A DNA stretch of 39,824 nucleotides from CALBZH01 sp964538515. Its GTDB lineage: Bacteria > Desulfobacterota > Syntrophobacteria > Syntrophobacterales > Syntrophobacteraceae. The stretch covers positions 1-39,824 of the forward strand of contig CAZIEW010000053.1 of NCBI GenBank assembly GCA_964538515.1, in the 5' to 3' direction. Position 1 is the stretch's first letter. Every line of letters starts with the position of its first letter. The translations under genes were made by a program, and so were the position numbers. The notes under the pieces were generated by a model. It searched no databases. It was not told the origin of the DNA and saw only the letters and a list, made by a program, of their open reading frames with translations. This document shows positions 33,134-39,824 of the stretch, piece after piece.

Positions 33134-35521
33134 ATGAAGAACCCGCTTCGAATCATGTGGCTCACCTGTGTGCTTGTCCTTGCCTCAGGCCCTGCACTTC
33201 TAGCTCAGCAGCAACAGCAGGGCGCCGGACAGCAGCAGAACGGAAAACCGATCATGGTGGGCCGGCTTTCCCACACGGAAGGACAAGTGCTTCGCTATGT
33301 TTATGAAGACAAGGACTGGGTAGCCACCATCAAGGACACCCCGTTCGGCGCAGAAGACTCGTTTTATTCCGATCAAGACGGCAAGGCGGAGATATTGATC
33401 CCCAACAATACTTGGATCCGCATTGGCGGTGACACGCAGATCCAGGGGATCGCCCTGGAGGACGATCTCACGGAAGTGGACGTCGCATCAGGGATGGTGC
33501 GGCTCTATAACCGAGGAGCCAAGACGATTGTGAAGGCGACCACGCCGTTCGGTTATGTCGTGGCGCCGGCCGATTCCCGATTTGACCTTTACGTCGGGGA
33601 CGAGTCAGTTGAAGTCATCGCCCTCAAGGGGACGGTCGACTTCATCCATGCAAAAAACGAATCCCGCTACGAAGTCGCATCCGGGGCGCCTTCGCTCATT
33701 GCTGACAGCCGCGAGGTGACATCCGGGGACGGCAACGTGGATGCCTCCTGGGATGACTGGAACATTTCCCGCGATGATGTTTGGGCCAAACGTGTCGAAG
33801 TGAAAGGGGATTCCTACGAATACTTGCCACCCCAGCTTCAAGACGAGGCCTACGAGCTTGAAGAAAATGGGCGATGGGAGCGGGTTCAATACGAGGGTCA
33901 GTATCGCAACCTCTGGCGCCCCGCCAATGTCGCACCGGATTGGAGTCCGTACACCTACGGCCGATGGTTCGACTACTACGGTGACCAGTGCTGGATCCCA
34001 TATGAGCCTTTCGGGTACATGACCCATCATTATGGAAACTGGCTCTACGTGGGCAACTATTGGTACTGGGCGCCTCCCGTGGTAAGCGTCGGCGTATCGG
34101 TGGGACCAGCTTGGGGACTTGGTTTTGGATGGTACCCCGGTCGCGTGTCCTGGTTATACTCGGATGCTTACGTTGGCTGGGTGCCTCTCGCTCCGTATGA
34201 GCCTTACTACTGTCACCGCTACTGGGGACCAGCTTCGTTCGCCGTGGCAAGCGTCAGTCTTCCTGGCATCAGCATCAACATCGGGGGGCTGCACTGGTTG
34301 AGCCATGGTGTATTCATCAACCACCATGACTTCTATCGGGGACATGGTCCTTTTGGGTATCACGGGGTGAGGATCACGAACATCAACCGGACGACCATCA
34401 TCAACAATTATCACGCCTCGCCCGTCATCAACAATCGAGTCATCCGGAACTTCGACACGGTGCGCGAGCGATTCAACGTGACCGATGCGAGGGTCTTGAA
34501 CAAACCGCATCGGTCCGTGGTGGAGCGCATCGACCGGAATCAGCAGCTCGCTGCACGATTGCGCGGTGAGAGACTCCAGGGGGACAGGGTCCTCCGAGAC
34601 GCTCGGGGGATCCGACAAGGACAGCTCGCAACCACGGCCAGGGTTGAGCGACCGCGTCTCACCAACAGGCTGGTTCCCGCGGATCAAGTGGATCGTCCCA
34701 AATCCGAGCTGAGGATGCAGCAACGGGAGCTCGTCCGTCAGGAGCGCTCGCAGAGAGCTCCTGAGCAGTCGCTGCAGCGCCAGGGGCAGGGGCAGGGGCA
34801 GCAACAGCAGCGTCTGCAAGATGGCCAGAACTTGCGCGAGCAGCGGGATTTGCGACAGAGCGGAGCCTCAAGTCAGACCGAGAGACAAATCCGACCTGAG
34901 CGTCCTCAGCGAGAACGTCTCGACCAGCTGAGGCAACAAAGGGAAAACTTGCGCCAGCAGGGCCAGGATGACAAGTTACAGGGGCAGCAGCAGCGATTGA
35001 GCCCTCAGGACCGACGTCAGCAACAGACGGAAGAGCGACGTCAACAATGGGATCAGCGTCGCCAACGCGAGGGCAGCAACACTCAGAATCAGCAGCGGCG
35101 CGTGAGCCCTCAAGACCAACGCCAGCAATTGAGGGAACCACGACAACAACAGATCGAAGAAAGACGCCGCACTCGGGAATCGCAACCGCAGGACTATCGT
35201 CAGCAAGGATTCGGCACGCAACAGGACCGCAGGCAGCAACTGGAGGAGCGCCGTCAGCAAATGAGGGAGCAACCGAGTGGACGTCAGATGCTGGACCGAA
35301 GGCAAGGCATGCAGGACCTTCGTCAGCAACAGATGGAGAACCGCAAGCTTCAGATGGACCAGCATCGCATGCAGCAAATGCAGGAGCAAGGACAGCCGCA
35401 GATGCTGAATCGTCGGCCGCAGCTCAAGGAGCAGCGTCAGCAGCAACTCCAGCAGCGCCCGCAACAGCAGCGTCGGATCAAGCCGGAAGATCAAAATCCC
35501 CACGGGGGGGTGGTTCCATGA
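33134..35521 (+). CDS. Exported FecR-domain/DUF6600-like protein with Gln/Arg-rich tail
   Basis: A 795-aa secreted protein. The signal peptide (1-24) is followed by a Gln tract, a FecR-like beta domain (about 60-200), and a tryptophan/tyrosine-rich domain resembling DUF6600 (about 220-365), with repeated W-x-PY-x-Y-G-R-W patterns (SPYTYGRWFDYYGDQCWIPY, then WVPLAPYEP). The final 270 residues are extreme low complexity, mostly Gln, Arg, Glu and Asp, with imperfect repeats such as SPQDRRQQQTEERRQQ and SPQDQRQQLREPRQQ. The CAG/CAA-rich codons match. No sigma or FecA gene is near, so FecR signalling is not implied; a cell-surface or RNA/acidic-polymer binding role is only guessed. Confidence 0.87.
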   Translation: MKNPLRIMWLTCVLVLASGPALLAQQQQQGAGQQQNGKPIMVGRLSHTEGQVLRYVYEDKDWVATIKDTPFGAEDSFYSDQDGKAEILIPNNTWIRIGGDTQIQGIALEDDLTEVDVASGMVRLYNRGAKTIVKATTPFGYVVAPADSRFDLYVGDESVEVIALKGTVDFIHAKNESRYEVASGAPSLIADSREVTSGDGNVDASWDDWNISRDDVWAKRVEVKGDSYEYLPPQLQDEAYELEENGRWERVQYEGQYRNLWRPANVAPDWSPYTYGRWFDYYGDQCWIPYEPFGYMTHHYGNWLYVGNYWYWAPPVVSVGVSVGPAWGLGFGWYPGRVSWLYSDAYVGWVPLAPYEPYYCHRYWGPASFAVASVSLPGISINIGGLHWLSHGVFINHHDFYRGHGPFGYHGVRITNINRTTIINNYHASPVINNRVIRNFDTVRERFNVTDARVLNKPHRSVVERIDRNQQLAARLRGERLQGDRVLRDARGIRQGQLATTARVERPRLTNRLVPADQVDRPKSELRMQQRELVRQERSQRAPEQSLQRQGQGQGQQQQRLQDGQNLREQRDLRQSGASSQTERQIRPERPQRERLDQLRQQRENLRQQGQDDKLQGQQQRLSPQDRRQQQTEERRQQWDQRRQREGSNTQNQQRRVSPQDQRQQLREPRQQQIEERRRTRESQPQDYRQQGFGTQQDRRQQLEERRQQMREQPSGRQMLDRRQGMQDLRQQQMENRKLQMDQHRMQQMQEQGQPQMLNRRPQLKEQRQQQLQQRPQQQRRIKPEDQNPHGGVVP

Positions 35522-35547
35522 AGAAGTCGAGGTCCTGAACTGCATCT

Positions 35548-35603
35548 AACAAGAGAAGCTCCCCCCTTCTCGTTTGATTTGGAACGGGGGAGCTTCTCTT
35601 GTT
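35548..35603. terminator. 18-bp perfect stem-loop after the FecR-domain gene
   Basis: AACAAGAGAAGCTCCCCC (35548-35565) is the exact reverse complement of GGGGGAGCTTCTCTTGTT (35586-35603), with a 20-nt loop. It follows the large gene by 26 nt and is placed as a terminator, but no clear T-run follows, so it may instead be an RNA-stabilising element or a mobile-element remnant. Confidence 0.6.
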
Positions 35604-35817
35604 CTCCTGAGGAAGATCAAATGCTGATGGGACAGCCAGTCTAGGCGCAGCTCCACATTTGATTACTAACGGATCTAATTAACTGCTATAAGGGAGACGA
35701 TAAAGCGGGGGCCTATCCGGCCAGCAGCCGGTCTCTGGGCTCGCCCCGCGCATCATGCAATGGGGAGCCTATGTATCTCCTGAAGGAACGCTCGAACTTA
35801 GAGGAGCTGCAATCCGG

Positions 35818-36198
35818 ATGAAACGCATTCTTGTGATTGATGACGACGATCAACTGCGACAGATGATCCGCCAAATCCTCGAAAGATCCCACTATGATGT
35901 GCTCGATGCTCCCAACGGCAAAGAAGGAATAGAGATTTATCGCCGGGATAACCCGGACCTCGTGATTACGGACATCTTTATGCCCGAGAAAGAGGGCCTC
36001 GAGACCATCAGGGAGCTTCGCCGGGAGTACCCCGAGGTCAAGATCATCGCCATCTCGGGAGGCAGTCCTAAAACAGAAGGGTTTTCCTCGCTCCAGTTCG
36101 CCAAAGGTTTTGGAGCACTGAAAACGTTGGCCAAGCCATTTTTCCGCGATGAACTGCTCCAGTTGGTCCATGAGCTTCTGGGCGAGACAGATCCCTGA
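35818..36198 (+). CDS. Stand-alone receiver (response regulator) protein
   Basis: A 126-aa single REC domain with acidic pocket D9/D10, phospho-acceptor D52 (ITDIFMPEKEG), S80 and K106 (KTLAKPFF). No DNA-binding domain follows, so it acts as a phosphate carrier or by protein contact, like CheY or Spo0F. The ATG at 35818 has GAGGAG upstream at about 11 nt; the open frame before it is not REC-like. It is the first gene of the signalling island that holds an HPt protein and a hybrid kinase. Confidence 0.9.
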   Translation: MKRILVIDDDDQLRQMIRQILERSHYDVLDAPNGKEGIEIYRRDNPDLVITDIFMPEKEGLETIRELRREYPEVKIIAISGGSPKTEGFSSLQFAKGFGALKTLAKPFFRDELLQLVHELLGETDP

Positions 36199-36626
36199 GC
36201 TTAGTACGGGGCCACACAAATGGGTGTCCGATAACCAACTGTCATGCCCGCGAAGGCGGGCATCCAGGATTTTCTATTGGATTCCCGCCAAAAACTTGCG
36301 GGAATCACGACCCCGGGCAATGGTCACTTTATTCTGGGGAGCTGTACTTAGTCATTGCAGTTCCCTATTCCGTCGAATCCTTTCATGGCTCACCCACAGA
36401 ATCCCCTTTTCCAGCCACCTCCGTCCGACCCTTCCCGACTTCGCCGCCGTTGGACGCTTGAGCGCGATCATTTCGGTTCAAGCATTCTTTTCCGTTCTCC
36501 GATACTCAACATGGACGCCGACATTTAGCAAAACCAAGTGCTTCAAAACATCTCGTCGGACCTCTGTGGCACGTATTGCTTTAAGAGGAACCTGTTAAAG
36601 CCGGCCGTGCAAAGGATTTCGCTTGA
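36199..36626. other. Intergenic region with REP-like repeat
   Basis: 428 nt between the receiver and HPt genes. The first part is a palindromic repeat element (36240-36310). The rest has no gene I can support; open frames across it have poor composition. A TGGCACG...TTGC sequence at 36567-36579 looks like a sigma-54 promoter at first sight but has the wrong spacing. The HPt promoter is not identified. Confidence 0.5.
36240..36310. repeat. REP/BIME-like double palindrome
   Basis: Two hairpins in tandem: ATGCCCGC-GAAG-GCGGGCAT (36244-36263) and GATTCCCGC-N9-GCGGGAATC (36280-36306). The text GTCATGCCCGCGAAGGCGGG followed by TGGATTCCCGCC is a widespread type of dispersed intergenic repeat in proteobacterial genomes, which suggests many copies elsewhere in the chromosome. 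Its presence indicates the surrounding spacer is not coding. Confidence 0.7.
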
Positions 36627-37046
36627 ATGGAAGCTCGCTCGATTGACCACGGACCTACAGCTCTAGGACACCAAACGGACCCATCGGACATCCACTCAAT
36701 CGAAGCCCAGCTCGAAGTAAAAACGCTGGCCGCGTCGATCGGGCTGCCACCGGAGACGATCGTAGAGCTCCTGAGGATGTTTGTGTCCACGACCTGGATC
36801 GACTTGGGTTGCATCAGAAATGGAATCGTCACCGGCAATTTGCAGCAAGTGGCAGCGGCAGCACATTCAATCAAGGGCGCAGCGCTGAGTTTTGAGCTGC
36901 ACGGCATCTCATCTGCGGCAAGACGGATCGAGGTAGGCGCGCACAACGCAGCGCTGCTCGACTCGGACGAAGCGATAGACCATATCAGGCTCGGCTTGTT
37001 GGCCATCGAGCGCTCAATTAACACAGCGTTGTGCAGCCAATCCTAA
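36627..37046 (+). CDS. Histidine phosphotransfer (HPt) domain protein
   Basis: A 139-aa stand-alone HPt. The signature AAAHSIKGAALSFELHGISS places the phosphorylatable histidine at H80. The N-terminal part is a poorly conserved 35-residue leader. HPt proteins pass phosphate between the receiver of a hybrid kinase and a final receiver; its neighbours, one stand-alone REC and one REC-HK-REC hybrid, make a four-step relay plausible. An AAAGGA lies 12 nt before the ATG. Confidence 0.87.
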   Translation: MEARSIDHGPTALGHQTDPSDIHSIEAQLEVKTLAASIGLPPETIVELLRMFVSTTWIDLGCIRNGIVTGNLQQVAAAAHSIKGAALSFELHGISSAARRIEVGAHNAALLDSDEAIDHIRLGLLAIERSINTALCSQS

Positions 37047-37117
37047 TACACTGGAAACAATCATCAGCTTCCATTTTGTTCGGTTCACCCGTATGAATCA
37101 GTTTGGACTGGATCCCC

Positions 37118-39049
37118 ATGAAGAAGATTCTCGTTGTCGATAATCACCCTGTCATCTTGAAGTACATGAAGGAGTTGTTAGAAAACGCCGGCCATGAGGT
37201 TTGGACAGCTGAGGATGGCCTGGCTGCCCTGGATCTTGTGAAGAAGCAGATCCCTGATGTGATGTTCGTCGATCTCATCATGCCGAACATCAGCGGCGAT
37301 AAGCTCTGTCGCATCATCCGCAGGATGCCGGGACTCGAGAATGTCTTCGTTGTCATCCTCTCGGGCATCGCCGCCGAAGAAAAAATCAGGTTTGCGGAAT
37401 TTGGAGCCGATGCTTGCATTGCCAAGGGCCCCTTCGCCACCTTATCCTGTCATGTTCTCAGGACGTTGGAGCAGGCAGACCAGGAAATCAGGTTCTGCAA
37501 TAGAGCGGGCACATTCGGACTTGAGAACGTTCATCCGCGGGAGATCACCTCAGAGCTGCTTTCCGTAAAAAAGCATTTCGAGATCATCCTGGACAGCATG
37601 GTAGAAGGCATCCTTGAGACCGTAGCGGATGAAAGGATCGTTTACGCAAACCCCACAGCAATTGCCCTGATTGGAATCCCAGAAGAAGTCCTGCTAGGCT
37701 CAAGGCTCTCCGAATTCTTTGAAGACACGGATCGCGATCGAGTCCGATCGTATCTGACCCCCGACGACTCAAGCCCACAATGCCCGACTGACAACCGGCC
37801 GTTCAATCTCAATGGGAAGCTGGTCCTGCTCAAGATTCGCCCGGTTAAAGACAAGTTTAACAAGACCATTGTGATGATCCACGACGTCACCGAGCGCTTG
37901 CGCATGGAGTCGCAGCTGCAGCAGGCCCACAAGCTCGAGGCCATCGGAACACTCGCTGGAGGAATAGCTCATGATTTCAATAACATATTAACGGCCATCA
38001 TGGGAAATATCTCCCTGGCCATGGCCTATATCACGGACCAGACAAAAGCCTCGGAGAAGTTGATTGCAGCCGAGCAAGCCGCTCTTCGCGCGAAGGATCT
38101 GACCCAACAGCTGCTTCCGTTCTCCAAGGGTGGAGCCCCGATCAAGAAGCCCGCCTCCTTGTCCAACGCCGTCCGTGAGGTCTGCCGCGCGTCAACGAAA
38201 GGCACGTCGGTTGCCTGCGAGGTTTGTGTTTCCGAGGACCTGTGGTCCGCAGAAGTGGACGTGCTTCAGTTCAGGCAGGCACTGCAGCATCTCGTGAGCC
38301 ATGCGGTCCGGACAATGGAAGACGGAGGGACCATCTTCACGAGTGCGGTCAATATATTCATCGATAACAACAGCATATCACCGCTGCGACCGGGAAAGTA
38401 CATCAAGATCTCAATCCAGAATCAAGGTCGAGGCATTCCGGAAGAGCTCATCGGGCGTATCTTCGATCCCTATTTTAGCATGCGGGATCTCCAGGCTGGG
38501 TTGGGCCTCGCAACGGCCTACTCCGTCATCAGCAATCATGGGGGAACGATTACTGTCGATTCCAAGCTTCACGAGGGAACGAAGTTCGAAGTCTATCTGC
38601 CTGCCCATGAGAGCTCTGACACAAGGCCTTCGGAACGGGCAGTCGCAATACCCCGTAAGCAGCACTGCATCCTCGTCATGGACGATGAAGCAGTCATTCG
38701 GAACGTCGTCGGGGACATGCTGAGCCATCTCGGGTATTCCGTAGCCTTTGCCGGGGACGGGTCGGAGGCCATTGAAATCTACAGAAAAGCCATGTCATCC
38801 GGCAACTCCTTCGATGGGGTCATCATGGATCTCACGGTGGAGGGCGGCATGGGAGGCAAAGAAGCCATTCAGAAACTGAGGACCATCGATCCAAACGTGA
38901 AGGCCGTGGTTTCAAGCGGCTACTCCCATGACCCCATCATGTCGCATTTCAGAGATTATGGATTTTGCGGGGTCCTCGACAAGCCATACAAACTGTCTGA
39001 TCTGGACAACGTTCTAAACAACCTGCTCTTGATGGGTCAACCTTCCTAG
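37118..39049 (+). CDS. REC-PAS-HisKA-HATPase-REC hybrid kinase with degenerate ATPase
   Basis: A 643-aa cytoplasmic hybrid. N-terminal REC (1-125) has D52; PAS about 150-265; the HisKA H-box is intact with H285 (GGIAHDFNNILTAI); the C-terminal REC (about 520-640) keeps IMDLTV and LDKPY. The ATP-binding domain is damaged at key positions: the N-box reads QHLVSHAVRTM, with His391 and His395 where Asn is normal, and the G1 motif reads IQNQGRGIP (N435 for the adenine-binding Asp). The ATG at 37118 is preferred over a TTG at 37103. It could act as a phosphatase, a phosphate acceptor scaffold or a pseudokinase; activity cannot be assumed. Confidence 0.9.
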   Translation: MKKILVVDNHPVILKYMKELLENAGHEVWTAEDGLAALDLVKKQIPDVMFVDLIMPNISGDKLCRIIRRMPGLENVFVVILSGIAAEEKIRFAEFGADACIAKGPFATLSCHVLRTLEQADQEIRFCNRAGTFGLENVHPREITSELLSVKKHFEIILDSMVEGILETVADERIVYANPTAIALIGIPEEVLLGSRLSEFFEDTDRDRVRSYLTPDDSSPQCPTDNRPFNLNGKLVLLKIRPVKDKFNKTIVMIHDVTERLRMESQLQQAHKLEAIGTLAGGIAHDFNNILTAIMGNISLAMAYITDQTKASEKLIAAEQAALRAKDLTQQLLPFSKGGAPIKKPASLSNAVREVCRASTKGTSVACEVCVSEDLWSAEVDVLQFRQALQHLVSHAVRTMEDGGTIFTSAVNIFIDNNSISPLRPGKYIKISIQNQGRGIPEELIGRIFDPYFSMRDLQAGLGLATAYSVISNHGGTITVDSKLHEGTKFEVYLPAHESSDTRPSERAVAIPRKQHCILVMDDEAVIRNVVGDMLSHLGYSVAFAGDGSEAIEIYRKAMSSGNSFDGVIMDLTVEGGMGGKEAIQKLRTIDPNVKAVVSSGYSHDPIMSHFRDYGFCGVLDKPYKLSDLDNVLNNLLLMGQPS

Positions 39050-39073
39050 CCGGCAAACAGTTGAGGGTCATTC

Positions 39074-39824
39074 ATGGAAGCGGTTCTGCGAGACCAATAC
39101 GAAAAGGAAATTGAATCCCCCTTCACCGACAGCCTCACGGGTCTTTGTACGCATGGCTTCTTCCAGGCGTGCCTGGATCGCGAGATCAGCCGACACCAGC
39201 GGCATGGAGATCCGTTTTCTCTCGCCCTGATCGATGTCGACTGGTTTTCCAGCTATAACAGGCGCCACGGATCCCTGGAAGGCGACAAGGCACTCAAGAA
39301 CATCGCAAACGAAATCGTCCTCCGTATACGCGAAGTTGATCTGGCTGCACGGTATTCCGGCGACGTGTTTGCGGTCATGTTCATCCGTTGCAAGCTTTCG
39401 CAGGCTGAGGTCGCGGCAGAGCGCATCCGAAAAAGCATCGAGGAGAAGGCGGGCAGGCGTCTCACCGCAAGCATCGGAATCACATCCTATTCCAAGGAAC
39501 TGACCAAGGACGCCTTATTGGCCAAGGCCGAGGACGCGCTTCTTCAGGCCAAGATGAGGGGCAAGAATCGAGTCTTTGTCACGGAAGAGAAGGAAGAGAC
39601 TCAAGAGGATGTCCCGCCTCGTGTTCTCATCGTCGATGATGAGCCGATGAATCTTCAACTGTTGGAAGCCATGCTGCAGCCTCTCAGTGTCGAAGTGATC
39701 AAGGCCACAAATGGTTCGGACGCATTGCACCTTGTCCACAAAGCCGAGGTGGATCTTGTTCTCTTGGACGTGATGATGCCCGGAATGGATGGATTCGAGG
39801 TCTGCCGTCGGCTCAAACAGAACG
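39074..39824 (+). CDS. Degenerate GGDEF-REC protein (partial, runs off window)
   Basis: The reading frame from ATG 39074 (GAGGGT upstream) stays open to the window end, 250 codons. The first 170 residues are a GGDEF domain: D54-V-D56 for metal and GDKAL follow the family, but the catalytic motif is S95-G-D-V-F99 in place of GGDEF. The inhibitory site R86-E-V-D89, which binds product c-di-GMP five residues before, is intact. A receiver domain follows with IVDDEPMN and D232 (LLDVMMPG). It is 24 nt after the hybrid kinase and probably co-transcribed. It is more likely a c-di-GMP sensor than a cyclase. Confidence 0.88.
   Translation, partial: MEAVLRDQYEKEIESPFTDSLTGLCTHGFFQACLDREISRHQRHGDPFSLALIDVDWFSSYNRRHGSLEGDKALKNIANEIVLRIREVDLAARYSGDVFAVMFIRCKLSQAEVAAERIRKSIEEKAGRRLTASIGITSYSKELTKDALLAKAEDALLQAKMRGKNRVFVTEEKEETQEDVPPRVLIVDDEPMNLQLLEAMLQPLSVEVIKATNGSDALHLVHKAEVDLVLLDVMMPGMDGFEVCRRLKQN

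Noticed and set aside
34659..35545. Long leucine-rich open frames on the minus strand opposite the Gln/Arg-rich tail
   Set aside because: They are the mirror image of CAG/CGT-rich codons (Leu and Ala-rich nonsense) and have no binding site; the plus-strand gene explains the region.
36567..36581. TGGCACG...TTGC resembling a sigma-54 promoter before the HPt gene
   Set aside because: The GG and GC are 8 nt apart instead of 10, which RpoN does not accept.
36149..36598. A 149-codon open frame covering the receiver-HPt spacer
   Set aside because: It reads through the palindromic repeat and shows no protein-like pattern.
1..39824. CRISPR arrays, tRNA genes, rRNA genes, transposases or integrases
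   Set aside because: None seen: no regularly spaced repeats, no tRNA-like cloverleaf sequence noticed by eye, and no recognisable transposase or integrase among the proteins. A computed tRNA scan could still find one I missed.

Overview
The window looks like the chromosome of a Gram-negative, GC-moderate anaerobe of the Desulfobacterota (formerly Deltaproteobacteria), most like the Syntrophobacter group. The main reasons are the uninterrupted S10-spc-alpha ribosomal protein locus that carries secY, adk, map and infA, zinc-binding ('C+') forms of S14, L36, L24 and S4, and a downstream prenyl synthase / siroheme / CcsA-like / hemA / tatA series. The taxonomic placement is an inference from gene order and protein style; no search was run.

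Region 1 (1-16,000) is housekeeping. It holds the 3' end of tuf, then rpsJ-rplC-rplD-rplW-rplB-rpsS-rplV-rpsC-rplP-rpmC-rpsQ, rplN-rplX-rplE-rpsZ-rpsH-rplF-rplR-rpsE-rpmD-rplO-secY, adk-map-infA-rpmJ-rpsM-rpsK-rpsD-rpoA-rplQ, ended by a very strong stem-loop at 15,954-15,999. An unusual number of genes here start with TTG or GTG. There are structured spacers between rplV and rpsC and between rpsD and rpoA.

Region 2 (16,000-24,660) has a small cysteine-rich protein on the minus strand, an unrecognised multi-pass membrane protein, rimO, a promoter with an operator-like repeat, a polyprenyl diphosphate synthase, and a tetrapyrrole/cytochrome cluster (precorrin-2 dehydrogenase, CcsA/HemX-like protein, hemA). 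It ends with a small zinc-finger-like protein, tatA and a convergent nitroreductase.

Region 3 (24,660-29,840) is envelope and signalling. It holds an AT-rich control region, an outer-membrane barrel protein, a membrane histidine kinase with a co-transcribed lipoprotein but no adjacent response regulator, and, divergently, a sigma-54-type promoter sequence followed by two small secreted cysteine-containing proteins.

Region 4 (29,960-35,610) has lepA overlapping hemW, then a large exported FecR-domain/DUF6600-like protein with a long Gln/Arg-rich tail, preceded by a perfect inverted repeat and followed by an 18-bp stem.

Region 5 (35,640 to the end) is a phosphorelay island: a stand-alone receiver, an HPt protein, a REC-PAS-HisKA-HATPase-REC hybrid kinase whose ATP-binding boxes are degenerate, and a GGDEF-REC protein (cut by the window end) whose catalytic GGDEF is SGDVF but whose RxxD inhibitory site is kept. 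This island and the sigma-54/orphan-kinase module are the parts most likely to hold undescribed biology.
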